From Mycoplasmataceae bacterium (GTDB taxonomy: Bacteria; Bacillota_I; Bacilli_A; Mycoplasmatales; Mycoplasmoidaceae): a stretch of 33,284 bases of DNA. The position numbers and the translations under genes are program-made. Under the pieces are notes generated by a model. It saw nothing but the letters and a program-made list of their open reading frames with translations. It was not told the origin of the DNA and made no database searches. Below, one piece after another: positions 1 to 10,247 of the stretch. The stretch spans positions 1-33,284 of the forward strand of contig JAHHTH010000007.1 of the NCBI GenBank assembly GCA_020024755.1. The letters run 5' to 3'. Numbering within the stretch: the stretch's first letter is position 1; each line of letters begins with the position of its first letter.

Positions 1-63
1 TCCACCGATAGCTCCAACTGCAAGAATACCAGCAGTTAACATTTTAGCTAATTTAAATTTCAT
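1..63 (-). CDS. N-terminus of an exported or lipoprotein precursor (cut by window edge)
   Basis: Only the first 21 codons are in the window. They encode a basic start followed by a hydrophobic stretch (MKFKLAKMLTAGILAVGAIG), as in a signal peptide. Two in-frame ATGs exist, at 69 and 63. An AGGAG at 75-71 lies 1 nt from the first and 7 nt from the second, so 63 is the better start. The gene diverges from the thioredoxin-like lipoprotein gene, and a 16-nt poly(A) tract lies between them. The function cannot be judged from this fragment. Confidence 0.65.
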   Translation of the reverse strand, partial: MKFKLAKMLTAGILAVGAIGG

Positions 64-101
64 TTTCATTCTCCTTTAACTTTAGTCTAGCACATTATTT
101 C

Positions 102-117
102 AAAAAAAAAAAAAAAA
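102..117. repeat. 16-nt poly(A) homopolymer in a divergent promoter region
   Basis: There is an uninterrupted run of 16 A between two divergent genes for exported proteins. The rightward gene has a TATAAT at 132-137 and a GAGGGG ribosome site at 147-152. The tract occupies roughly the -35 zone of that promoter and the upstream promoter zone of the leftward gene. Homopolymer runs of this length slip easily. In Mycoplasma hyorhinis a promoter poly(A) tract controls vlp lipoprotein phase variation; the parallel here is inference. Confidence 0.6.
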
Positions 118-157
118 CGGTTTTAAACAAATATAATAAAGGTATAGAGGGGCAATT

Positions 158-1219
158 ATGAAACGCAATAACATGCGCAAATCATTAATAGGTATACTTG
201 CATCTATGTGCATTATACCTTTGGTAATTGCCTCAGCTATATCATGTAATAGTAATAATATATCTTCTCAAGATAATATAAATAATGCGCCAATTGTGAA
301 CCAAAATCCACAAAATCCGCCTAGTCAAATATCTCCAGATCACCAACCTGATAACAATAATTCTCAACCATCTTTACCTAATCCTCCTACACCAAATCCA
401 GAACCAGCCAACAACATGTTATTTAAAATCAACGTTAAAAGATCGTCAGGTTTTAAATTCAATCGTTATGATCCATATTTTGAAATCATTAATGCAGACA
501 CTAATCAAAAGATAATAGACCATATATCTGATTATGATGATGGTGAAAATGATTGAATAGTAAATGTTAAATTGCCAGAAGATGGAAATTATAAGATAAA
601 TGTTGTTACAACTGGACCATATGCTTTTGGGTTATCAACATATACATATACTCAAGGATTGCTATTTAATAAAGAAAATCCTGTTGTAGACTTTATCTTT
701 ACACCACATATTGTTGATGGACCTAAAGAAGGAAACTATAAGTTTGGTGATGTATCACATGAATTACCATATTTAGAAGATGTACTAGGTAATCATATTT
801 CATTAAAAGATAATGAAGCACAAGGTAAAGCAACAATCCTAATGTATATGAGAACTACATGTCAAAGATCAAAGAATTCTTTAAATGCAATAAATAAAGC
901 TGTTGCCTGAGATGAAAGTATGACAACAGCTACACCAGAAAATTGAAATAAGATCAGTGTTATTTGTTTTAGTGATGTTGATAGCGTTGAAACATTAAGA
1001 GACTTCCAACAAAATCATTATGAAAATTTCCACTTTGTGTCCGATAAGGAAAATAAATTTAGAAATAAATATTTCCCAAATGATACAGGTTATCCAAAAT
1101 TGGTCTTCCTGGATTACCAAGCAGTAATAATACATAAAATAACAAATGAACTATCCCAAGACACAGGAATACCATATGTAAGATCATTTATGAATGATTA
1201 TTCGAAACGAGGAAAATAA
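158..1219 (+). CDS. Lipoprotein with thioredoxin-like (TlpA/AhpC-fold) domain
   Basis: The protein has 353 aa when the TGA codons at 554, 908 and near 944 are read as Trp. Residues 1-29 are a lipoprotein signal peptide with a lipobox-like AISC and Cys30 as the lipidation site. A Pro/Asn/Gln-rich linker follows (about 31-85), then a beta-rich segment. From about 190 a thioredoxin-like domain is visible: LGNHISLKD, an active-site-like RTTCQRS (Cys235) and a cis-Pro-like YPKLVF. Only one active-site Cys is present (CxxS), so it may be a monothiol reductase or a peroxiredoxin-like protein. It should sit on the outer face of the membrane. Start choice: TATAAT at 132-137 and GAGGGG 6 nt before the ATG. 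The protease gene follows 52 nt downstream on the same strand. Confidence 0.75.
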
Positions 1220-1271
1220 CAAACAAGAAATAAAGCAAAATAATAATAAATAACTTAAGCGGGGGTGTTTT

Positions 1272-4073
1272 ATGAAAATGAGGATGAGAATTGTTCCAAT
1301 ATCACTAATATTAGGTAGTACTTTATCTATATGTGCTCCTATTGCAATATCTGGACAAAATATAGACACAATTAATTTCCAAAATCAAGCTATAACAAGT
1401 ATTCCAGCTAATTCAGCTAAGGTTTTAGATAAACAACCAGGTTCTTTAGCGCAATTAAAAACTACGAGTGTAGATGAACTTGTTACTCTAAAAGAATATG
1501 ATAGTAGACCATATGGAATTGTAACTTATCCTAAACACCAAGGTAGTGAAGGATTATGTTGATGTTATTCTACTGCTGCTGCTAGTGAAACTTCAATATT
1601 AAGATATGGATTAGCAGATTCTACTTTACCAGAAAGATCTAAAATAAATTTATCTGAATGAAATATAGATTATGACACTAATGTTAGAACTAGAGAATTT
1701 GATCTTTTAGGTCTAAACCCAAATGATGACTTTTCAAAGCAATTAAATAAAGGTGGTCTAATTAGAAATGCTGCTGCCACATTATCAATGTGAAATGGTC
1801 CAGTAAATGAATATAACAGTGATGGAACTGAAAAAAATGAAAGAACATATTTACCTGCTGATTATTACTTAGAAAATGCAGAAAGAATTGGTAGCATGGA
1901 ACAATTAATTAAGAAGATCAAATTGCAACCAGCTATTATGGAAGTTAAAAAGTTAATTGCAAAGTATGGTGCAGTAACAGCAAGTTACGGAAGTTATAGT
2001 ACAGAACCTGATTATTTGAACACTAACTTTAAAGGAGATGATCCTGCATCTAATGCTGGACATGCTGTAACATTAGTTGGTTGAAATGACAATATTCCTA
2101 AAGAAAACTATAAATTAATGAATGCACAATGTGATGGTGGATGAATTGTAAAAAATAGTTGAGGGGAAAGATGAGGGTCAAATAGAGACGGATATTTCTA
2201 TATTAGTTATGACTCAGATTTATTTGATATATATGGATTCGATTATGCAAATGCAGATAGAAGTAAAAACAATTACCATTGAGATGCAAATACTATGGAA
2301 GGTAGTGATGGACAAGAGTCTGGACAAACACCTACTAATGCAGCAATCTTCCCAGTTAAAAAAGCAAACTTCAATAAGAAAGAATATTTAGAAGCTATCA
2401 ATGTTGGTTTTGTTGGTGAAGATGTAACTATTACTGCAGATGTTTACACAGATGTTCCCATTGACTTTAGTAGTCCTTTTGATCCAAACAATAGTCCTAT
2501 ATCATCAAATAAAGTACTTACTATTACTGAAAAGCGGCACAATGATGGTTATGCTACTATTCAAATACCAAAAGAAAAACAAGTTGAGCTTAAATATGGT
2601 CAAAACTTTAGTGTTGTTGTTAAAGTAGAAAATGACTCTAGAACTGCTCGTTTATTATTTGCAAATGATTTTAATGAAGATAATATGACATTTGCTATTA
2701 CTTCAGATGGTACATGAGTTAACAATGGACGTAAAACGAAACATGCAGTTGCAAGAATTAGAGCAATTACAAGAGAAGAAGCAATTCCAGATGCTAAACC
2801 ACCAAAAGACTTAAGATATGCAAATGTTAGATTAAATAAAGAATTATGAATATATGGTTCTGAAGATTCACTACCAGTTCCTGAAACAGTTAAGATGGGT
2901 GATACAGTAATTGATAAAAGCCAATATGATTATTCATATTCAACTTTAAATATTAACATCCCTCAAGGTGGAACTAGTGATGACAAACAAATCATTGGTA
3001 GTGGAAATGTTATTATTACTGGAAAACCTACAAGTGAATACAAAGATACTTCAATAAAAGTACCATTTAAAGTTAGAGTAGGTACTGCACCTAGTTTACA
3101 AGGATTAGGAACATATTCTAGTCTAGGTGGTAGAGATTATAGAGTAGTAAACTTAAATGTTAATAATAATGTGCATAAATATTCAGAAATTACTTTACCA
3201 GATGGCTTTGAATGATATGATCGTAAAACAGACGACGAAGTAGTAAGTGGTGAAGCTAAATACGAATTAAGATATGTTGGCAAAGATGAAGATTGTTATA
3301 GAGAACGTTGATGAACAAAACCAAGAGTAATAATCAATAAATTAAGTACTGATAGTGTAAAGAAGGAACCAGCAGTTAAGTTACCTGAAAGTAACATAGC
3401 TATTATTCCAAATCTTCCTCCGCCACCTCCGCCTCCTGAACCACCGCCTCCGCCACCTCCAATGCCACCTACACCTGAACCACCTCCAGGTCCTCCAGCA
3501 CCACCTGTTGATCCTAAACCAGATCCAGCACCAGAACCTGAACCACCAGGACCAGGACCAGTTCCTCCACCTCCTCCTGAACCAGCTCCACCTAGTCCAC
3601 CTAGTCCTCCTTCACCTCCAGTTACACCTCCAGTAACTCCATCACCTACTCCTTCTGTTTCTATTACATTGAGTAGAGATAGTTATGATCCAGGTGAAAC
3701 AATACTAGCTTGAGTATCATTAACAGATAATACTTTAAAAGTTGAATGAGAAATTATGGGTATAGGTAAAATGGGAGAAGGAAAGAGAATTTCATTCATG
3801 GCAAAGCCTAACTACAATAATAGAAGCCTTATAGCTAAGGTGTACAATATTGCTGGCAAAAAGGTTGCAGAAACTTCTACTAAAATTAAAATAATAAAAG
3901 ATAGTTATACTAGCGATTCAAATGATAGACCTAATAATCAACCAAACGAACAAGATTCATTTAAAAATATAATAATCATTGCAGCTTCAGTTATCGGTGG
4001 ATTAATACTATTAGTAATAATCCTAATGGTTATACGTAGATTCAAAAACAGAGATAAATGAGACTTTGAATAA
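1272..4073 (+). CDS. Surface papain-family (C1A) cysteine protease with proline-rich stalk and C-terminal membrane anchor
   Basis: The protein has 933 aa with many internal TGA-Trp codons. A signal peptide covers about residues 1-28. The papain signature QGSEGLCWCYS holds catalytic Cys96, GHAVTLVGW holds His264, and IVKNSWGERWG holds Asn295, so the triad is complete. Residues of about 330-710 are beta-rich repeats of unknown fold. A strongly proline-rich linker follows (about 716-795). Near the C-terminus lies one membrane helix (about 895-918) followed by basic residues, so the protease is probably anchored outward. A GGGGGTG ribosome site at about 1260-1266 supports the start, and a strong hairpin terminator follows. 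Likely roles are degradation of host proteins or peptide supply; this is inferred from location and family. Confidence 0.88.
3417..3650 (+). repeat. Proline-rich low-complexity coding tract
   Basis: This tract lies inside the protease gene and encodes runs of Pro with Glu, Ala, Gly and Ser, written mainly with CCA and CCT codons. It is far richer in G+C than its surroundings. It probably forms a stiff spacer between the protease head and the membrane anchor, and it is prone to length change by replication slippage. Confidence 0.85.
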
Positions 4074-4103
4074 TATAACTAATTAGATATTTAAATAAAC
4101 AAC

Positions 4104-4145
4104 ATAAAGTACACTTCTAAATTAATAGACAGTGTACTTTATTTT
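4104..4145 (+). terminator. Intrinsic terminator after the protease gene
   Basis: The arm AAAGTACACT (4106-4115) pairs perfectly with 4131-4140, with two more A-T pairs below it. The loop is 15 nt and the 3' side continues as TATTTTA. It begins about 30 nt after the protease stop. Confidence 0.75.
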
Positions 4146-4160
4146 ACTATTGTATAGAAA

Positions 4161-4204
4161 TAAAATATCTCATCAACTAAACTAGTGATGAGATACTTTT
4201 TGTT
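4161..4204. terminator. Bidirectional hairpin between convergent genes
   Basis: A 10-bp perfect stem (4166-4175 with 4186-4195) has a 10-nt loop. On the + strand it is followed by CTTTTTG. On the - strand it is followed by ATTTTA, so it could also end transcripts of the leftward two-TM gene that stops at 4237. Confidence 0.65.
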
Positions 4205-4236
4205 GTAGTTCTAGATCAATGATAATCTAGATAGAT

Positions 4237-4860
4237 TTAAAGTAAAGTGAATTGCTTTTTAGTTTTATTAGTTTCTTCGTTTTTGCTATCTTGTGCCATG
4301 AAAACATATTTGAAGAAAATGTAGTATGAATATGATGCTATAAGAGCAACAGCACCAATTGAGAATAAAGTTACACCAATATTAAAGAATGTTTTATTAT
4401 CTTGAACAATCTTATCATAGTCTGGGAATGATCCATTGTTTTCAGTTCCAAATATTTTAAGTTGTTGATCAATATCATTCATTAATTTATCATCAAGTGT
4501 TTTTCCTGCAACTAATCCAGCTGTATTAGCTTTCTTATCAGTCATTCCTTTTAGAATTTCTATTGCATGAATTTGTGGTCCGCTTAAACCATTTCCTTTT
4601 GTGCTAATAAAACCTGTATTTCTAGGTAGTGTTTTTAATTCAGTGTTTGCTTTTTGAACAGCATTATCTAATACAGTTTTTTCAGCATCACTTAATCCTG
4701 CTTTTGCAGATGCAGAAACAGAGACACTTGAAACATTAGTTCCATTTCCACCAGCACCAATTCCAAATAGTGTAAAACCAATTGTAGTTATTGCTAGAGA
4801 AGTAAGTCCGCAAGATTGAAGAATTTTCTTAATTGTATTTCTTTGTAATTTAATTTTCAT
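4237..4860 (-). CDS. Two-TM exported protein of unknown function
   Basis: The protein has 207 aa. An N-terminal hydrophobic segment (about residues 16-37) could be a signal anchor. A Ser/Ala-rich stretch and a soluble, lysine-rich, probably extracellular middle follow. A second membrane helix lies at about 158-185, with a charged cytoplasmic tail. The gene starts 21 nt after the PTS gene stop on the same strand, so the two are probably co-transcribed. I recognise no family. A structural or surface role is possible but unproven. Confidence 0.7.
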   Translation of the reverse strand: MKIKLQRNTIKKILQSCGLTSLAITTIGFTLFGIGAGGNGTNVSSVSVSASAKAGLSDAEKTVLDNAVQKANTELKTLPRNTGFISTKGNGLSGPQIHAIEILKGMTDKKANTAGLVAGKTLDDKLMNDIDQQLKIFGTENNGSFPDYDKIVQDNKTFFNIGVTLFSIGAVALIASYSYYIFFKYVFMAQDSKNEETNKTKKQFTLL

Positions 4861-4881
4861 AATAATATTCTTTATTACTTA

Positions 4882-7386
4882 TTATTCAATAACAAATAAT
4901 AATTCTCCTTTCTTAACATTTCCACTTGCTTTAATAACAATTTTTCTACCTTTTAAAGTTTCATTTAATGCAATGATAGGTGTAGCATTTGATTTAGCTT
5001 TCTTTAAGATATCTAAATCAATTGTTGCAATTGGTTTATCTTCTACTACTTTATCGTCTTCTTTACAATTAATTTTGAATGGATTTAATTTCTTTTTATC
5101 CTTACCTTCAATATTAACTGAATCAATACCACAATGTACTAGTAATTGTGTTCCATCTTTAGCTTCAAATGAATAAGCATGTCCCGTAGGGAATACTGAA
5201 CTGATTCTTCCTTCATCGATGATAGCATAGATATCTTTTGATTCTGGAATGATAGCAATACCATCACCTAGGATTTTCTTACTAAATGTTTCATCTGGAA
5301 CTTTGTTTAATGGAATTATTTTTCCATCAAATGGAGCATATACAAAGATTGGTTTAGATGATGCTTTAGAAGTTTGCTTCTTTGATTCAATAGCACTTGG
5401 TTTGAAACCACTATTATTTAGAATTTTAGACTTCTTGCTTGGATCATCTTTAATTTCTTTAATAATGCTATTAATTTGTTGTTTGTAGTAATCTGCTTTT
5501 GCACCATAAATAGCATATACAGATTGTGCACTTGGATGAATAGTACCTAATGCACCTAATTCATTCTTTAATTTGTTTTCATCAACATTTTTAGGATTAG
5601 CTACTTGGATTCTTAATTTAGTAATACAAGCATCTACATTCTTAATGTTTTCTAATCCACCATAAGCATTAATAATTTCAATTGCAATTGGGTCATGTTT
5701 TCCATTACCTTGTTGTTTTGCTTTGAAATCTGCTTTAGTGAATAATTGAGTATTTCCACCTCTACCTGGTGTAGCAATATTAAATCTCTTAATTGCTCAT
5801 AGGAAGAAGAAGTAATAGATAGGTGCATAAGCTACACCGAATATTAATGCTCATCAAGCATTTGATCCTGCAGGGATTCTAGCACCACCATAAATTACTC
5901 AGTCTAATAAACCACCTGAGAATGTCATACCAATATGAGGTGCAATTGCAGCTGGGTTAATGTAACCAATTCAGTTCATTAATCCAAATGATATAGCACA
6001 CATAACAGCGTGGAATCCTCAGAATAATCATGGAGCTAAGAATAAGAAAGTAAATTCGATAGGTTCAGTAATACCAGTTAGCATTGCAGTGAATCCAGCT
6101 GAAATTACAATTGAACCAGCCATCTTTCTATTTTCTTTAGGTGCAGCCATTACCATTGCAGCAGCTGCAGCTGGCAAACCAAACATCATGAATGAGTATT
6201 TACCTTGCATGTATTGACCAATATTTACACCAGCTGATTTAATGTCATAAACGCCCAATTTATGAGCTGCTGATTCATATACTGTATTAGTGAAGTCACC
6301 AAATTGAATTGTTGCAGTTGAACCATCAGTTAGTGTAACATTTCTACCAGCTAAGTTTGAGTTAACAAATGCTCAAACACCTTGGTCCCCTACTGGGTTT
6401 TGAGAAATATCAACAGAAGAGTTGAATGATTTAGCTAATTCTCCTCAAGTAACATGAGTATTTGTAGTAGCTACTCCTGTTACAAATTGTCCATTAACAA
6501 TTGCAAAGTCATCTAGTGCTAATGCACCACCAACTTCACTATATCATAATGGAGAATAGAATGCGTGGTGTAATCCAAATGGAACTAATGCTCTTTCAAT
6601 ATATCCAAAGATGAAAGAGTTAAATCCATACATATTTGATCCAAGCGCTTCACCGATATATCCGAATCCAATACCTACTAATGGTCAAATCATTAATACC
6701 ACTAGTGTAATTGGGAATAAAGCAGCAAATGTTACAATTGGAACAAATCTTACCCCATTGAAAAATCCAATTACAGCAGGTAATTGAATGTCTTTAAATT
6801 TGTTATATAATCATGCCACGGTAAATCCAATAATAAATCCACCGAACACAGAAGTAGAAAGTTGTGTAATACCTAGTACAGAACCAACAACAGATTTAGG
6901 CAATCCATATCCGTCAGATATCGAACCCAATGAACCATCTTGATAGAATAATAGGTTATAACCTTCTAATTTACCAGCAATTTCTACTGGTTGAAGCAAT
7001 GCAGCTTGCAATCCACCAAATACTAAATAACCGATTAATGCTGCTAATCCAGCTGGACCAGCATCATTAGTAAAGGCGATCGCAATAGCTACAGCGAATA
7101 ATACAGGTAGTGCACCAAAGATAACATCACCAGCTTGTTTCATGAAGTTACCAAATGTTTGTAGTGCAAGTAAGTTTGCATTACCAGCTTCAGTTGCAAT
7201 AGTTGCACCAATACCTAGGAATAACCCAGCCACAGGCAACATAGCAATAGGAAGCATTAAACCTTTTGATAGTTTTGCAATAAATTCACGTGTACGACCC
7301 TTTTTCTCAGAGTTAGCCGTTTTATTTTTCTTGCCAAAACTTAGTTTAAACGCCCTAGTATCTTTTGATCTAGTTGTTTGTGTCAT
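4882..7386 (-). CDS. ptsG: PTS glucose-family fused transporter EIICBA
   Basis: The protein has 834 aa. It imports and phosphorylates a sugar (glucose family; glucose or a related hexose) using phosphate from HPr. The EIIC membrane domain comes first, with GLHHAFYSPLWY and TGITEPIEFTFLFLAP motifs. The EIIB domain follows with the phosphorylated Cys in ENIKNVDACITKLRIQV. The C-terminal EIIA domain (Crr type) has the two active-site histidines in TGHAYSFEAKDG and LLVHCGID. Many internal TGA codons encode Trp. An upstream in-frame ATG exists at 7404, but AAAGGA lies about 7 nt before the ATG at 7386, which I chose. The nicotinamidase gene diverges from it. Confidence 0.9.
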
Positions 7387-7485
7387 AATAAATCCTTTCC
7401 ACATTTAATTATGACAATTTTTTATAAAAAAAGAATAACTATTTATGATAATGTTTATTATATTGATAATAAATGTTGGTAATTA

Positions 7486-8046
7486 ATGATGAACAACCCT
7501 AAAAATAAACTTTTTGTAGTAGTAGATATGCAAAATGATTTCTCTCAGCTTGGAACAATACCAGTTAAAGGAATAGAACAACTAGCATCAGATATTCATA
7601 CTTTCTTAGTTAAAAACAGTGATAAGACTTCTAATTACATAGCCTTCTCACAAGATTGGCACCCACACCACCATATCTCATTTAAAGAGTATGGTAAACA
7701 TTGTGTAAGACTTAGCTGAGGTTCAAAACTAATTAAACCATTACGTAACTGAATGGCAGATATTATCATCAAGAAAGCAAAGAAAGCAAATATAGAAGAA
7801 TTCTCAGCTTTCAATAAAGGTTCTAAAACAAAATTATATAAATTCATAATGAAGCACAATATTGAAGAAGTTTATGTGATGGGTGTAGTTAAAGAACTAT
7901 GTGTATTAGCAACTTGTAAAGAATCTATAAATCTAGGACTTAAAACTTATTTAGTAGAAGATTTGACATTAGCATTAGATAATAAAAAGTTTTATGATCA
8001 AATTCCTTCTGGACTTAATTTAATTAAATCATTTGATATTTACTAG
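7486..8046 (+). CDS. pncA: Nicotinamidase (isochorismatase-family hydrolase)
   Basis: The protein has 186 aa, with TGA-Trp at 7717 and near 7750. It should convert nicotinamide to nicotinate for NAD salvage in the cytoplasm. The N-terminus has VVVDMQNDF with the catalytic Asp, DWHPHHHISF supplies metal-binding residues, and the late GVVKELCVLATC carries the nucleophilic Cys. A Lys in FSAFNKGS fits the third catalytic residue. The length is typical of the family. Two consecutive ATGs start the ORF, and no clear Shine-Dalgarno is visible. The gene is transcribed away from the PTS gene. Another isochorismatase-like hydrolase is possible, but the motifs fit PncA best. Confidence 0.85.
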
Positions 8047-8070
8047 TCTATTTTAGGTATATATTCTAAA

Positions 8071-8262
8071 TTATTTTATATTACCAATTTTACTTTCGCT
8101 TTCTTCATCATTGAATTTTTCCATAAATAAGTTATAGAAGAATGTATTGCTTCAATACTTAGGAGTATATAGTTTGAATGCGAAATAGTGAAAAAGTCCA
8201 GTCAATGCCAAATATATTGAGAATATACAAACTGATGCTATACCAACTCAAGAAAGACTCAT
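8071..8262 (-). CDS. Small membrane protein or remnant (63 aa)
   Basis: With code 4 this reads as a 63-aa ORF with one strong hydrophobic helix (SWVGIASVCIFSIYLALTGL). It continues into an aromatic segment and an acidic/lysine tail. In-frame sequence upstream continues about 15 codons before a stop, so this may be the C-terminal end of a larger lost membrane protein. It converges with the nicotinamidase gene. Codon content and the hydrophobic pattern look protein-like. No function is recognised. Confidence 0.45.
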
Positions 8263-8581
8263 AGTGCAATCTGGACTACCATTTTTGTAGTTTTGAATGT
8301 ATTTTCTTTATATTTTAATTAGATCTGAATTCAACCAACTGAATTGCACTCAGCAAATTCTCATTGTTTCTCAAGCTCTTGCAATTTGCATAATGCGGGG
8401 GAATCCGTTAGCACTATGTAAATAATGTTGAGTGAAACCAACAAAAATTGTTAACTGTATTTAACAAAATATTGCATAAAACTATCAAAAAACCTCATTT
8501 TATCCTAAAAAGTAGTGAATAATGTTAAGTGCAACTAACAAAAATTGTTAAGTGTAATTAACATTTTAGTTTAATTAGACC
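8263..8581. other. Gene-free stretch carrying the operator-like repeats of the first DUF4143 ATPase
   Basis: There is no convincing ORF on either strand with code 4. The left half shows no recognisable feature apart from a short GC-richer patch (GCGGGGGAATCC at about 8396). The right half holds a duplicated AT-rich block, described separately, that runs up to the ATPase start codon. Confidence 0.6.
8421..8565 (+). repeat. Two 46-bp direct repeats, each with two 16-bp near-palindromes
   Basis: The unit resembles GTTAAGTGCAACTAAC, a near-palindrome. Copies lie at 8427-8442, 8450-8465, 8524-8539 and 8547-8562. Within each pair the spacing is 23 bp (about two helical turns). The last copy ends 19 nt before the ATPase ATG and covers the expected -35 region of a promoter whose -10 could be TTTAAT at 8570-8575. 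This looks like an operator array. Confidence 0.75.
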
Positions 8582-9853
8582 ATGGAAGACATTTTAAATA
8601 ACCTAAGAGTAAAATTATTCTCTATAAATGATAAAGTTCCCTATAAAAGGGAGATGTTTGATTACTGCTACCAAACATTAATCAAAGGTAATCTATGTTT
8701 AATTGGTCTTAGACAAATTGGTAAAACAACTCTAATGGAACAATTAGGACTTAAATATTATATTGAGAACATCAACATAGATGCATCAAATCATGAAGAT
8801 GAAGTTCTGTATGTGAACCTTAAAAGTATGTTTTATAACAAATCAGATAGCCGAGGTTTAAATAATTATAAAAACACTCTTTGAAAGTTATTTACTAACA
8901 CACAATATAAATTAATACTTATAGATGAAATTCAAGAATTAGACGATTGAACTAATTTTATGCAAACTGTTATTGACATGAACAATAAAGCTAAATTTAT
9001 TATTAGTAGTTCTAATTCTCTTGCCTTATTAAAAGAAACTATGGTTGGAAGAATTACATATTTAAATATGGATCCACTTTCATATACAGAATATAAAGCT
9101 ATATGACAAAGAGCACAAGACAACATTACTGAATACCTAAGATATGGTTCTTTCCCTAAGGCTTTATATAATTACGATATTATTAACCAATATCAACAAT
9201 TGATATCTGGTATTATTATTGATAAGGTTATTATGGATGACTTAAATAATAATATAGATGCTAATAAGTTTAAAGTATTATTAGCTAATATAAATAACTA
9301 TATTGGTAATGAAATAATCTACTCTGATATTGAACTAAATACTAGATTAACTAGACAAACAGCAAAAGAATATATTGCCTTAATGGCAAGATCAAAACTA
9401 ATTAATCTTATTAATAAATATGAAGACAAAAACGATAAGAGGAAGCATAAGGTCTATTACGAAGATAAGAGTATGATATTTCACTTCAATCAAGATCGTA
9501 ACCTGAATAACAACCTTATGGGTTCATTAATTGAAAATGAAGTATTTATGATACTTAAGAGAAAATATTATTCAAACCTTATTGATTTAAATGAAATCTG
9601 TTACTACAGAGATAGCAAGAATCATGAAATAGATTTTGTCTTAAAGAGAGAAAAAATCCTAGTAGAGTGTAAATATGTAGATGATATTGATGAATTAAAA
9701 CTAACTAAGGAATTAAACAATACTATTAAAACTAATCCAGAATTTAAAGAATACAAGAAGATAGTAATCACCAAGAATAAATACTTGCTTGATATTAATA
9801 GCTGAGATTTAATACCATTTGATTATTTATTACTTAACAAGTATGAACTATAA
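8582..9853 (+). CDS. AAA ATPase with C-terminal DUF4143 (PD-(D/E)xK-like) domain
   Basis: The protein has 423 aa. The N-terminal AAA_14-type ATPase domain has Walker A GLRQIGKTT (Lys48), Walker B LILIDEIQE (Asp115-Glu116) and a sensor-like FIISSSNS. A probable winged helix follows at about residues 240-275 (TRLTRQTAKEYIALMARSKL). The C-terminal domain has a nuclease-like core: EIDFVL (Asp351) and ILVECK (Glu362, Lys364). These ATPases are common, often multi-copy accessory genes of poorly known function. No Shine-Dalgarno is visible; the inferred -10 places the transcript start near the ATG. A decayed relative follows directly downstream. Confidence 0.8.
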
Positions 9854-9926
9854 GAATAATTTCATATTCTTCCATTGATAATACACTTAAATTTCCAAAC
9901 ACCTGTTTTTAACTATAAGATTTACA

Positions 9927-10184
9927 CAAAATTGTATATAAAAATGAAAAAGATAATAGAACAGATGCTATTGTAGAATTTGATGGTGGAATATAATGGG
10001 TTATTAAAATCAAACTTAGTTTAGGACGTATAGCGAAGTAGTTAGCAAAATGGACCATATTATAAAAATAATGAAATTAGAAGAAAAACACAGTGAACCT
10101 ACTTTTAAAATAATAAGCACTGATTGTTCAAGCACAACTGAAGATGGAGTTTATATTATTTCTCACCCAATCCTTAGACCTTAA
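9927..10184 (+). pseudogene. Decayed C-terminal fragment of another DUF4143 ATPase
   Basis: The segment reads RTDAIVEFDGG, a stop, then WVIKIKL, a frameshift, and finally EDGVYIISHPILRP before a TAA. This matches the order at the end of many DUF4143 proteins: an acidic residue, a Gly-rich turn, an EIKL-like motif and a final DGVYV..L.P. At least two stops and a frameshift break it, and no ATPase domain precedes it. It belongs to a different subgroup from the intact gene upstream, so it is not that gene's own tail. The sequence from 9854 to 9926 shows nothing else I recognise. Confidence 0.65.
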
Positions 10185-10230
10185 CATTTATATCTGATTA
10201 GCTAACTTTAACTATTAATATTTGAATAAT

Positions 10231-10236
10231 TACAAT
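10231..10236 (+). promoter_or_regulatory. Probable -10 box of the primase-helicase gene
   Basis: A TACAAT hexamer lies 11 nt before the ATG at 10248. No Shine-Dalgarno is seen in between, so the leader must be very short or absent. Confidence 0.4.
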
Positions 10237-10247
10237 AAAATATTCAT

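Noticed and set aside
4882..7386. Several plus-strand ORFs opposite the PTS gene
   Set aside because: They are shadows in the reverse complement of a well-conserved EIICBA gene and show no motifs of their own.
8263..8420. A tRNA or structured RNA around the GC-richer patch
   Set aside because: No cloverleaf, TTC-loop sequence or paired acceptor stem could be built.
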